DNA of 64,000 nt from Tubulanus polymorphus (taxonomy: Eukaryota; Nemertea; Palaeonemertea; Tubulaniformes; Tubulanidae). The stretch's first letter is position 1. Each line of letters opens with the position of its first letter. The notes under the pieces are model-generated. The model did not search any database. It had not been told where the DNA came from and saw only the letters and a list, made by a program, of their open reading frames with translations. Location: the NCBI RefSeq assembly GCF_964204645.1, contig NC_134028.1:6985001-7049000 (forward strand), given 5' to 3'. Both the position numbers and the translations under genes were made by a program. Of this stretch, positions 50,757-63,300 are shown one piece after another.

Positions 50757-53700
50757 TTAGCATTGTTTATGCACATACACAGTATTTGAATTAGGGTTTG
50801 TTGGTTTTGATTTATTGTGGTAATAACAGGTTTTACTTCCAATGTTGAAAGTTACTCCGGTGCACTCCTCGTCCACAGAACAAATCTCTCCGCACTGGTC
50901 AGCAGTCAGAGCGCTTCCAGTTGTCATATCTGGGCCATCTTGTTGGGTATTCACATGTTTTTCCATCTTACAATGCTCGACTTCAAAGATAAGATTGAAA
51001 TAGTAACAATATCAACATACAATGGTTTATCACGATTCCATGTTGCCAATTGCAGTACCCGTATGAAAAATTGTTTTTGAAATATATAGAACTTTGACAT
51101 TAAATCGCATGACTGGTGGCTTCGAAAGAGATATACAATTTGGTAGAATTTAGAAACCATTTACGACTTCAATGCTGACATACCTGTGTTGAGCTTCTTG
51201 AAGTAGCTGAAGCGATCATTTGCTACAACATTTTTCAGTGCATTGTGCAAGTAACAGCGCTTGTTAATTTTGCTGTAAGTTGCCGCGAGACAAGCATTTT
51301 CAGAAATACAGGCTTCTTTACAAACCCCTTCGTTACCAGCGTAGATCACCTTAAAGTCAGGTCCTATTTGTTGAGTATTTGCTGATTTAATCATCGCGAA
51401 ATCATCTGCACATAAATATATGAATATCATTCGTTGTTTAAGTAATCGCTGAATTTCGGTACTTCGTTATTTCCGATGATTATTAACGTGATTTGTTCGG
51501 AGTATCATGACAGTTGAACTAAAAATGGCGTACAAGAGGTACGTTCTTTACCAGATTGTTATTTTCAGATTTCTGGCAGAGGTCTTATCCTAGAATTTAT
51601 GATTTTCTATATGACATCATCGTGATTTACTTCTATATTCAGTTACCTCTATATTATATTTTTCAGTTACCAAAACCCAATAATCGCTGGGCATTTGTGA
51701 CCATAGATCTTTAAATTTTTAGGACTTAAAAAAGAAGTGGAATTCAAGTTTTTAACTTTTTCCCATAAAGAAAATCAATCTAGATAGCTACGTAGTTCCC
51801 ATCAATCTAGATAGGCCATACAGCAGTTCCTCCATACCCCCAAACATATATTCAGTTTCTAGATACCGGTATACCGGTAATACCACCTGCAATATGTAAT
51901 CAACGTTAACTCGCCTTTATCCGATTCGTACGGTTTACACTGATATAACATTCGAATTCTCTTGACGTCCATTGGTTGAAGGATTCCTGACCCGAGAACC
52001 TCTCCAGGTGGTTTTGACGTCATCGTCGGTTTGCCATTTTTACTGAATCCATGAGCGTTATAGTGCATCAGGGAACGATAGTTATACGGCATACCCTGAG
52101 TACTCGTCGAAGTTCGTATGTTAAATATACCCCAGTTGCCTGTAAGAAATATCAGTAATTTGTGATACAAATGATTTGATCTTTATACTTAATATAATGA
52201 TTAGTGAAAACATTGTTCGTAGTTCGTCGTGATAGTTAACAATATGATGCGTTATCAGAGAGAAAATCAGTTTAGTACGAAGTGACATTTCTTCTAGAAG
52301 AGAGATGAAATGTTAATAAAAGTTGGCGTGGTTACTTGGCGTATATTGCCACAGTATTTTTGAAACCCACCTCGTTTGATGTTGTCAAAGTTTATAGTGA
52401 TGTATTCATCACGGTCAGGTCTACCCTGTTCGTGATAAAAGCCCAACGCGTGGATCAGTTCGTGCATTGCAGTATGCCACGTTAAGCAACCCGGAGACTT
52501 TAGGGATAGCAACTGACCCCCGCGATATCGCTGCATTCCAACGTAGGACCAACACCTGAAATGTTTTGGTTAAACATTGATTGATGAAATATTTTTCATA
52601 ACGAACTCATCAGACGGTAGGACAAGCTCACCCGCTTCCTGAGAATATCTTCAACAGGAATCGTTCGTTCGTACGTGGTTTAAACCGTATACAACCAGGA
52701 CTGGCCTTATTTACCATATACTGCAACCATTGTAAACTGTGTTCTATGATTGCTTTATCATTCGTAGCTGAAATTATGAATAGCAATCTACGCATCTATA
52801 TTAGAAATTCAAGTATTTGCTGTTGGCTGGAGCAGTTTCAACTAGAAAGAAGCACGCCAGACGCATACCCATTGCAGTGCTCGAAGTCGAAGCTGTCTCA
52901 TTGCGACAGCTAATACGATCGCATTCTAGGCCAATTCAAGGCTAAGGTCGGCCTAAAGGACCGGTAATACATCGGACAAGTATTGGATTTTATCAATTTA
53001 AAAAGGCCGACCTTTTCGGGTTTGGGAAACATTTGATCTAGAGGCGAATGGACAAAAGAACGATAGTAAATGGAACTTACAGTATCCAGTAATGTTGTAG
53101 GGTACGATGCCGTTAGTCCACTTCCTGTATGTTATCGCGTTTTTTGTCTGAAAAATTGTCCCAAAAAGGTCATAACTGAATTCACCACGATTATATATGT
53201 CGATATAACAGGCGATATAACAGTTTTTTTTAGCTTATACGCCAGAAACGTTCTTTATACTTATACTTACAAGGGGTAAGGCGATGTCACCTTGATATTT
53301 GCCTGTTCAGAATCAGATACAAAAATTGTACAATTCAATGAATGTTCTTAAAGCATCATAACAGATAGATTTCGAATATTTACCTGAAGCCAAAACGTAA
53401 TCTGGAAACAAAAAGATAATGGTGTGTATATGAATAACTTTCTAAAGAAAAGGATTTTTTTTCTGGTCTGTGAATAACGCATCGCTAGAACCAAATATCT
53501 ATCGCAAAAACCACATTTCATGAATAATTCATTTCATTTTCATTCATGATATTATTGAAGATATCAAATGATGAACACGTTTCAACTGATAATTGTTGAC
53601 GACGTTGGTCATAAATACACTTACCCATATCAGTCAAAACCCTCCCCTGAAAATATGAATGAATGAATTTATTTGCAAAATAAATTGTTACAAAAAATAT

Positions 53701-53999
53701 CGACACAATATACATTATATTCAAAGTAAATTACGTCCAAGAAAAAATTTAGGAAAAATTGATCCAAAACATCGAGCTCCGATTAGATATTTCTTTACAG
53801 GAATCAGTTATAGCAGACGATACTTTTACGAACAGACGACAGATCTCAAAGTCTCGTTCTCGTTAGATCCCAATGGTTCTTTGACAAATTTTCAATTTGA
53901 ATATCACAGAAAACTTATCTTTTTACATCGATATCTTCTTACCTGAACTGATAAAACACATACCGAACATAGTAAACCGATGCTCACAAAAGCAGCCAT
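50757..53999 (-). CDS. Secreted astacin metalloprotease with two PAN/Apple-like modules, copy B (most diverged)
   Basis: Exons: 53943-53999, 53625-53646, 53384-53401, 53271-53302, 53081-53147, 52632-52767, 52371-52555, 51915-52139, 51184-51405, 50757-50980; 395 residues in frame. Same layout as copy A: signal peptide, short pro-segment with YQGDI, HELIHALGFYHE zinc site, Met-turn SLMHY, two Cys-rich modules. Differences: the zinc-site exon is the most divergent in the array (FYHEQGRP, ITINFDNIKRG); the exon ending at 51915 is followed by GCGAGT, so a GC-AG intron is needed where A and D have GTAGGT and C has GTGGGT; the first PAN module has lost its last Cys (NDRFSYF for NKGCSYF); intron 1 carries a 76-base insertion close to the acceptor of exon 2. 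All catalytic residues are kept, so an active enzyme is expected if the GC donor is spliced. Confidence 0.88.
53657..53732 (-). mobile_element. 76-bp retroelement 3'-end insertion in astacin-B intron 1
   Basis: The flanks AAAATAT and ACGTCCAAGAAA are contiguous in copy C (and similar in D), giving an empty site. The minus-strand reading ends in TTTATTTTGCAAATAAATTC followed by ATTCATTCAT, the polyadenylation-like motif and short tandem tail of small retroposons. It ends 7 bases upstream of the CAG acceptor of the 22-base exon 2. Confidence 0.75.
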
Positions 54000-54037
54000 G
54001 ATAAACGTTTGTTTGAAAGAATGCATCTTTTCGCACG

Positions 54038-54045
54038 TTTATATA
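54038..54045 (-). promoter_or_regulatory. TATA box of astacin copy B
   Basis: TATATAAA on the minus strand, about 40 bases before the ATG, in the context GCAAAAATG-TATATAAA-CGTG. It is aligned with the box of copy A. Confidence 0.65.
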
Positions 54046-54719
54046 CATTTTTGCACCAACACTTATCTTCTCTAACTATGTAACCATCAATTATTAAGAA
54101 TGCATCAATATTTAACATGTTTACAGATACTTTCGCATCACCAACATAAATGTTCTCCAACTAATCATCAGTTATAAATAATGCATCTTTATTTTATACG
54201 TTTGCATATTTGCGCCCACATTAATGTTCTCTAAATATTTAATAATCAATTATTAAATACTAATTATGCTTATCATAGCTATCATATATTTACTGATGTT
54301 CAGATAATCAATAATTATTAAAAATTAAACAATTATTTTTCATCGATCAGGCTAGCTGCCGGACCTAATTTTTCACTTATCTGCGCCATGACGCAATGTT
54401 TTATTGCGTGTCATAGGAAATTCGTGTGAATTCTTGTCATTTACGCCGTATGTGTGTGCTTGTCAATTAAATTTTCCGTCCTCGTCCCACCCAAAGTTTT
54501 AAGTTATTTTGTGGCTTTACAACTACGTTGTATATCCTTTAATGGTTTGGTACACAGTATCTTTCCACGAGATTAGATTCCTATTTCAAATGTCCATCTA
54601 CTTCAAATATCAATTATAACCTCAATAATTCAGATAAATAAATCGCCATTTATAAATCAACACCGAGTCTAACTTATTTTTCCTCAAATGCGCGAAAATT
54701 AACATCCACTTTGATGATT

Positions 54720-55198
54720 AGAATAGATGCCTCAAGTTAAGATTACTCAAGTAAAGATTCGATTAATCCAATACTTGCTGAGCTACACTGGCTTCCAGTC
54801 GCAAAACACATTGATTTCAAAGTTCTGCTCATGGTTTTTAAAGTATTGAATGATTTGGCACCAAGTTACATTTGTGATCTAATCACATTATATACTCCTA
54901 CCAGATCCTTACGATCCACTAATACGATTCTACTAAATTCTGTCTCATTTAACACCCAATTCTACGGCCACCGCGCCTTTGCCCCAGCAGCTCCAATCTT
55001 ATGGAATGCTTAACCTTTTAGAATAAGATCCTGCAGCGACGTAGTTACTTTTAAAACTGAGCTGAAAACTTTTCTTTATAGACAATATTTTAATTGACTG
55101 TTCTTAATTGTTTTTATAGCCTTTTATATTTGTAAACCGCGCTGAAATGTATACGGAGCGCGGTATATAAGAAATAAATATTATTATTATTATTATTA
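54720..55198 (+). mobile_element. 5'-truncated non-LTR retrotransposon (CR1/L2-like RT C-terminus), decayed
   Basis: The reading frame contains LAELHWLPVAKHIDFKVLL, then LNDLAPSYICDLITLYTP, then SLRSTN and YGHRAFAPAAPILWN, the conserved C-terminal tail of CR1/L2-type reverse transcriptases. After LWN a frameshift leads to PFRIRSCSDVVTFKTELKT and the end QYFN-stop at 55094-55096. The 3' end GCGCGGTATATAAGAAATAA is followed by a short ATT repeat tail. Only the last ~120 codons remain, so it is dead on arrival. It sits between astacin copies B and C. Confidence 0.88.
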
Positions 55199-55745
55199 AA
55201 GCAGCCGGGCTGGACAGTAATATTCATCGAAGAAATCGTTTTGCTGCTTGTTATCGGGATTTTACTAATTTGTTCGTTGCAGGTACTGATGCCGTAAATC
55301 GTGGAACTATCTTTTCGTGAATGAAAATGTGAATTTGTGATATTTCCGGTCAATCGAAATCAATTTTTTTTTTGTTAGAGATCTACAGGTCGACCAACCT
55401 TGCCACCCTTAGTTAATTTCAACCATAGTTAATAAATAGTTAATTCTAAAGCTCCGGTAACACTGTATACAGGCCAAGGCGATGGTTTTGTAGAATGGTT
55501 TTGTAGGGGTAGTCTCCAAAAGATTCTTATGGTTTTCTAGGCAGTCGGGCGGTGTAAAAACTATTGTTGATACTTTCTTGCAATCTATGATTGTACGTAT
55601 GTTGATCGTATGTTGGCTGACGTACAGATTACGTAAAATTCAGGTGGCTATTAATTCACTCACCGACTACTCTTCTACATAAAAAAGTCGAATCGCTCTG
55701 GAATAAAATATCGGGGAAAAGTAACGGCTTAACATTCTAGCTTTG

Positions 55746-55751
55746 TTTATT
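55746..55751 (-). terminator. Poly(A) signal AATAAA of astacin copy C
   Basis: AATAAA (minus strand) 25 bases after the C stop codon, aligned with the signals of A, B and D. Confidence 0.65.
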
Positions 55752-55775
55752 AAGATTGGAGATTTTCATCAAGAT

Positions 55776-58700
55776 TTAGCATTTTTTATGCATATACACA
55801 GTTTGCGAATTGCGTATCGTTAGGAGTGATTTATTGTGGTAATAACAGGTTTTAGTTCGAATGTTGAAAGTTACTCCGGTGCATTCCTCGTCCAAAGAAC
55901 AAATCTCTCCGCACTGGTCAGCATTAAGAGCACTTGCTTGTGCCATATCAGCTCCAGCTTGTTGGGTAGACGTACGTTTTTCCATCTTACAATGCTTGGC
56001 TTCAAAGAAAATGTCAATATTCAAAATATTATCAAAATATATCATGCTTCTATAACTTGCCGACTTTTCATTGAAATCTTAACTTTGACATAAAATCGCA
56101 TGGCCGTCGTTCGGAAAGATTTGTACATTTTGGTGGACTTTGCTCCATTACGACCATTTTGTTCACCAAGAATCTTAGTGTCTGATGTACCACAGATTGG
56201 TTACACTAGGATCGTAGTGCGACGGAGATCACTGGTGGAGACAACCACTGCCAGTGCTGGGTGAACCATTTTGCTGACATACCTGTGTTGAACTTCTTGA
56301 AGTAGCTGCAGTCTTTATTTGCTACACCATTTTTCAGTGCATTGTGCAAGAAACAACCGTGGTTAACTTTGGTTAGCATTTTCAGACATACAGGCCTCCA
56401 TACAAACTCCTTCATTATCAGCGTACATCGCTTTAGAGTCAGGTCCTAGCTGTTGAGTATTTGCTGATTTAATCATTGCGAAATTATCTGCACAGAAATA
56501 TATGAATATTATTTATTCATTGTTTGATTAAGTGATGCTAAATTTCGGTACTTTTTGTCGACGATGAGTCACAAAATTTGTGACAATTGTTCTTAACCAG
56601 TTTGCTATTTTCAGCTTTCGGCAGAGATCGCTGTGATAGGGCCCTAGCTTACATCAATCTAGATTTTTCAATATTTCACCAACCAAAACCCAACCGCTCC
56701 CCCAAAACATTTTCAACTTCAAGATGCGTATAGTATGTACTATCTGCAATATCAACGCCGTGGAGTTTGGGTTTTATGTCCACCCACCTTTATCTGAGTC
56801 GTACGGTTTACACTGATATAACATTCTAATTCTCTTGACGTCCATTGGTTGTAGCATTCCTGACCCGAGAACCTCTCCTGGTGGTTTTGACGTCATCGTC
56901 GGTTTGCCATTTTTACTGAATCCATGAGCGTTATAGTGCATCAGGGAACGATAGTTATACGGCATACCCTGAGTACTCGAAGACGTTTGTTTGTTAAATA
57001 CGCCCCGGTTCTCTGTAAAATATTAAATTTTCAGTGTTATTTTGTATACAAAGTATGAAGATTAGTGAAAACAGTGTACGTATGTGCTTCGTGACAATAT
57101 GTTGATTCGTGGGTGACAAAATCAGTTCAGTAAAAACTGACATTTCTTCTAATACATTTACACTAAGAAAAACTACCAAGAATAGTCAACGCATTTCTAC
57201 TCTCACTAGAAGAGGGGTTAGATGTTATATAAGCTCTTGGTTGGCCACAACATTTTTAATGCTTACTTGGGTCAATGTTTTCCCAGTGAACGGTGATGTG
57301 TTCATCACGGTCGGGTCTGTCCTGTTCGTGGTGAAAACCCAACGCATGGATCACTTCGTGCATTACAGTATTCTTCGTTACACAACCCGGTGAGTCTAGG
57401 GATAGTTTCTGACCCCCGCGATAGGTCTGCATTCCAACGTAGGACCAACAGCTTAAAATGTTATGCATGGGATGTTAACTTGAAACATTGATGAAATATT
57501 TTTCATGGCGAAGTTATCAGTACGATAAGCTCACCCGCCTCCTTGATGTATCTGCAAAAAGGATTCTTCGTTCGTACGTGGTCTGAACCGTAAACAACCA
57601 GGACTGGCCTTGTTTACCATATACTGCAACCACTGTAATCCGTGTTCTATGATTGCTTCGTCTTTCGTGGCTGAATTATGGAATGAAATCCATTTGTTTT
57701 GTAGAAAATCAAGGATTTGTTGTTGGAGAAGTTTCAAACTAAAAAGAAGCACGCCAGAAACAGACCCGTGGCGTGAGTGATTTTATGGACAGTTCGTTTT
57801 TTTTTGTGCGAAATTGCTGACATTTTAAAACGGCGCTTGAAGCTGAAGACGTCTCGTTGTGACGGTAAATGCGCTCGCAGTTCTAGGCTTTCTTTCATGC
57901 TATGTAGTTCACTGCCAACCATATCTGAAGGCCTATAGGACCGGTAGTACATAGGACAAACATTGGATTCTATTCTATTTCAAAGGCCGACCTTTTTCGG
58001 ATTTTGGGGAGTTTTTCGTAGCATCCCCTCCCCAGACACACACACACTTCCGGGTCTGAGATCTAGAAAAATATTTGATCTAGATGCGAATGGACAAAGG
58101 ATAATAGAAAATGAAACTTACAGTAGCCAGTGATGGTGTAGGGTACGATGCTGTTAGTCCACTGTCTGTTTGTTATCGCGTTTCGGAACTAAAATTGTCC
58201 CAAAAAATATCTGAACTAAATTCATTAAGATACCGATGTAACAGGTTATAGTTTTATTTATTAGCCTATACGCCATAAAAGTCTATTCATACTTACAAGG
58301 GGTAAAGCGATATCACCTTGATATTTGCCTGTTCAGAATCAGATGCAAAAATTGTACCTGCAGTTCAATGGATGTTCTTAAAGCATCATAACAGATAGAT
58401 TTCGAATATTTTACCTGAAGCCAAAACGTAATCTGGAAGTGAAATAATACTGGTACACATATAATTGTTCTCACTAGAAAAGGATTTTTTGATCTGAGAA
58501 TATCGCCAAAACCAACTATCCATCGCGAAAGCTACATTCTAGGAAGTATTCATTTCATTGCCAGCCATTATATAATTGGAAAAAAATATCAAGTGGTCAT
58601 ATAAATATACTTACCCATATCTGTCAAAACCCTGCCCTGAAAATATACGTCCAAGAAATAATTAGGAAAAATTGATCCAAAACATCGAGCTCCGATTAGT

Positions 58701-58937
58701 TATTATATTGATATAACGGAAATTAATAGCATACAGACGAGGTATCTTTACAAACAAACGACATATCTCAAAGTCTCGGTCCATACAGATTTACTACCAG
58801 ATACTCCAATGGATCTTTGACGAACTTCAATGTGAAAATCACAGAAACAAAGTGATCATTGTACATCAATATCCTCTTACCTGAACTGATAAAACGCATA
58901 TTGAACATAGTAAGCCGATGCTCACAAAAGCGGCCAT
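55776..58937 (-). pseudogene. Astacin metalloprotease copy C, frameshifted in the first PAN exon
   Basis: Exons: 58881-58937, 58615-58636, 58415-58432, 58297-58328, 58122-58188, 57535-57670, 57267-57451, 56788-57012, 56283-56487, 55776-55999. Signal peptide, pro-segment (YQGDI), zinc site HEVIHALGFHHE and Met-turn SLMHY are intact. Exon 9 is 205 bases instead of 222: after the codons for SENA, 17 bases are missing relative to the paralogues, giving an immediate frameshift and a TAA five codons on, upstream of the last intron, so nonsense-mediated decay is expected. The rest of exon 9 is open in another frame (NHGCFLHNALKNG). Skipping exon 9 (phase 1 on both sides) would restore frame and give a one-module protease. 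The TATA position (58979-58987) reads CATACGTAA and the upstream GATA-like site is broken. Either a young pseudogene or a gene with altered C-terminus. Confidence 0.85.
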
Positions 58938-59466
58938 GCTGAACGCTTGTTTCAAAGAATGCATCTATATTTCACACGTTACGTATGCTTTTGCACCAAT
59001 TTCCACCAAAACCTTAATGTTTTCCAGCTATCTCTGTATAATCATCCATTATCAAATGCTCATGTATCATTGCGATTACCCATTTCCTGATGTTCAGATA
59101 ACCAAATGTTTTATGGCTCACACTCGCTGCCGGATCTGACTTTTCACTTATATCTCCGCCATGATGCATCATTGTTTATTGGATGTCAGCAGAAATGCGT
59201 ATGCATTTTCAGTTTATACGTGCGCTTCTCGTTTCATCCAATGTTTTTAAGGTTTTTTTATGTTTCATAAATTGAATTATTTTTTCAAGATTGTTTGGTT
59301 TATTTAACATGTCGGTGATGTTAAATATGTACCTTGAATATTAATTGCAATTGTAATGCCCAATTGTCATTTACATAAAACATATGGCCATTTATCCATC
59401 AATACCAAGTCTACCTTATTTTATGAGTCCATAGGATACACACTATCCGTGTAGGATGGATGACAA

Positions 59467-59577
59467 GAGAAATCCCACAACGAATGACTCAGTCAACGAT
59501 GAAAAACATATAGAAGAGTAAATACTTTGAGCAACGTTTCGTCTAAACACTATTAGCCATCATCAGGTGTACTGAGT
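59467..59577. mobile_element. Fold-back family fragment with GAGAAATCCCACAA end and hammerhead-like core
   Basis: ATGACAAGAGAAATCCCACA at the left, GAGCAACGTTTCG inside, and TTAGCCATCATCAGGTGTAC at the right correspond to the left half and centre of the element at 33036. The minus strand reads CTGATGA, an imperfect hairpin, GAAAC at 59538-59568. The right arm is missing. It lies between astacin copies C and D. Confidence 0.7.
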
Positions 59578-60329
59578 CTACCTTATTTTGTATAAAATCC
59601 CGTGCACTGGTACCGCGCCTTTAACGAAGCCAAAATACCATAGATATTTCTAGAGTACATTTCACAACAGAACTGCTACGAGAAAAATGGTGACCGGGAT
59701 TATTTTAGTTTACAACTTACCTAACCTCAAAAGACTAATATTCTGCCTTCTCTTACCTCGTATGATGAATCATGAACCTGAATATTATACTACCCGTTGA
59801 CCACGAATGTACATCCAATTCAGGGAATGTTTTAAGTTATTGATGACCTGATTGTAATGATTACGATATACAGCAGCTGAGCTGGACAGTAATATCTATC
59901 GAAAAAAAATGGTTTCGCCGTCTGTTAGCGGGATTTTACTAATTTGTTCATTCCAGGTACTGCTGCGAATAGTACAAAAATCTGAATTTGCGATATCTTC
60001 AGCCGATTGGTATTAATCTATTTCGGTTATAAGATACGTACATACAGGCCGATGCGATAGTTTTGTAGAATGTATGCGCGGAAGTCTTCAAAAGATCCCG
60101 GGTTTTCTAGGCAGTGGTACGGTGCAAAAACTACCGTCGATACCCATTTTGCAACACTGAATTCTTTATCTATGATTGTATGTTGATTTCATGTTAACTG
60201 ACGTAAAAATACAATGTAGAATTCAGCTGGCTATTGGTTCACTCACCAACTTTGCTTCTATCACACAAAAAACCAAATCGCCCGGGAATAAAATGTCAGG
60301 AAACGAAACAGCTTAAAATTTCAGTTTTG

Positions 60330-60335
60330 TTTATT
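60330..60335 (-). terminator. Poly(A) signal AATAAA of astacin copy D
   Basis: AATAAA on the minus strand 25 bases after the stop codon of copy D. Confidence 0.7.
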
Positions 60336-60359
60336 AAGATTGGCAATTTTCATCAACAT

Positions 60360-63300
60360 TTAACATCTTTTGTGAACAAACACAGTTCGTGGATTGCGGA
60401 ACGTTTTGAGTGATTTATTGTGGTAAAAACAGGTTTTAGTTTGAACGTTGAAAGTTACTCCGGTGCATTCCTCGTCCACAGAACAAATCTCTCCGCACTG
60501 GTCAGCATTAAGAGCGCTTGCTTGTGCCATATCAGCCCCGCCTTGTTGGGTATTCGCATGTTTTACCATCTTACAATGCTTGGCTTTAAGGAAACAGTTA
60601 ACAAATTAAGAATATCTAGTTATTAAGAATATTAAATTAAATTAAATTAAGAATATAATAGTTTATCATAATTCTATTACTTGCCGAATTTTCTTATTAC
60701 TGCACTATTTACTGTGACATAAAATCGCCAAGGCTGTGGCTTCGAAAGAGTTATACAATTTGGTCGACTTAGAAAAAAACATTTACGACTTCAATGCTGA
60801 CATACCTGCGTTGGACTTCTTGAAGTAGCTGCAGTCTTTATTTGCTTTAACATTTTTCAGCACATTGTGCAAGTAACAACCGCGGCGAATTTTATTGTAA
60901 GTTGCCGCGACACAAGCATTTTCAGACATACAGGCTTCTTTACAAATCCCTTCATTATCAGCGTAGATCGCTTTAAGGTCACCTCCTGCTTGTTGAGTAT
61001 TTGTTGATTTAATCATTCCGATATTATCTACATTGAATATATGTATATTGTTCGTTGATTAAGTAATTGCTAAATGTGGGCAATTCGTTTTGCCGATGAT
61101 GCGCCACGTGATTTGTTAGAAGTATCATCCGAGTTTAGTGAAAAATGACATAAAATTGGTCAGTTCTTTGCCAGTTTGTTTTCTTTTCAGGCAGAGATCC
61201 AATCCTAGAATTAATAATTTTCTATGACGTCATCACGATTTACCTCTGCATTAAGTTTAACCAAAAACCGAAAAATGCATAGGCGTTATGACTATAGATC
61301 TTTTAATTGTTAATAAAACGTTATAGATTTTAAAGAAATATGATTCAAGCTTTGGATTCCCCCCATAAAACTCAATTTAGATGGGGGTCTAGTTCACATC
61401 AATCTACAAAGAGCAGTTTTTCCACCAATCCGAACGAGCGTATAGAACCCCCCCCCCCCTGGACATTTTCAGTTTTTATATACGTATGTATCGTACCATC
61501 TGCAGTATATTATAATCGACGCCTGGTGGGGTAAGGGTGTTATATCAACCTACCTTTGTATGATTCGTACGGTTTACACTGATATAACATTCTAATTCTC
61601 TTGACGTCCATTGGTTGTAGCATTCCTGACCCGAGAACCTCTCCTGGTGGTTTTGACGTCATCGTCGGTTTGCCATTTTTACTGAATCCCTCAGCGTTAT
61701 AGTGCATCAGGGAACGATAGTTATACGGCATGCCCTGAGTACTCGAAGACGTTTGTTTGCTAAATACGCCCCGGTTCTCTGTATAATATTAAATTTTCAG
61801 TGTTATTTTGTAAACAAAATATCAAGATTAGTGAAAACAGTGTACGTATGTGCTTCGTGACAATATGTTGCTTCGTGGGTGACAAAATCAGTTCAGTAAA
61901 AACTGACATTTCTTCTAATACATTTACACTAAGAAAAACTACCAAGAATAGTCAACGCATTTCTACTCTGACTAGAAGAAGGGTTTGACTAGAAGAGGGG
62001 TTAGATGTTATATAAGCTTTTGGTTGGCCACAACATTTTTAATGCTTACTTGGGTCAATGTTTTCCCAGTGAACGGTGATGTGTTCATCACGGTCGGGTC
62101 TGTCCTGTTCGTGGTGAAAACCCAACGCATGGATCACTTCGTGCATTACAGTATTCTTCGTTACACAACCCGGTGAGTCTAGGGATAGTTTCTGACCCCC
62201 GCGATTCGGCTGCATTCCAACATAGGACCAACAGCTTTAAATGTTTAGGAAAAATAACTTAATAAAATATTGATGAAATATTCTTCGTAGTGTAGTTACC
62301 AGAGGTCAGACAAGCTCACCCGCCTCCTTGGTGTATCTTCAAATAGTATTCTTCGTTCGCACGAGGTTTAAACCGTAAACAACCAGGACTGGCCTTGTTT
62401 ACCATATACTGCAACCACTGTAAACCGTGTTCTATGATTGCTTCGTCTTCCGCAGCTGAATTATGAAATGAAATATATTTGTTTTTAGTAATTCAAGGAT
62501 TAGCTGTTAGCTGGATCAGTTTCAAACTACAAAGCAACACGCTAAAACCAAACGCATGGCATGATTGATTTTAGGCGAAAATGCGGACCTGTTAGCTGAA
62601 CTTTTTGAAAAAGCACTCGAAGGTTAAGACGTCTCATTGTGACGGCAAATACGCTAGAAATCCTATGCTTCCCATGTAGTTCGCTGCCAACCGCACTTGA
62701 AGGCCTAAAGGACCGGAAGTACGTAGGACACGCGTAGGATTTCATTCAGTTGTAAAGGCGGACCTTTTCGGACTTTTTGCAGTTTGTCGTGAACTGATCT
62801 AGAGGTGAATGATAGTAAATGGAACTTACAGTAGCCAGTCATGGTGTAGGGTACAATGCCGTTAGTCCACTGTCTGTTTGTAATCGCGTTTCGCAACTAA
62901 AAGTTGTCACAAAAACTTCTTAACTGAGTACAACAAAACTAGACCGATACATCAGCATTTTAACCGTAGTTTAATCAGTCATACGCGAGAATAGTCTATT
63001 CATACTTACACGGGGTAAAGCGATGTCACCTTGATATTTGCCTGTTGATAATCAGAAACAAAACTTGTACAGTTCAATGGATGTTCTTAAAGCATCGTAA
63101 CAGATATGTTTCAAATATTTACCTGAAGCCAAAACGTAATCTGGAAATGAAACAATAATGGTGTGTATAAATCATTTTCTATAGAAAAGGATTTTTCCGA
63201 TCTGAGAAAATCGAGAGAACCATCGCAAAAACTACATTCCAAAAGTATTCATTTAATTTCTACTCTTTTATTGAAAAAATCAACTAATAAATATTTCAAC

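Noticed and set aside
56994-57179. Minus-strand ORFs starting MVVFLSVNVLEEMS at 56994 and 61760
   Set aside because: Conserved between copies C and D only because the astacin intron is nearly identical; located between two well-defined coding exons.
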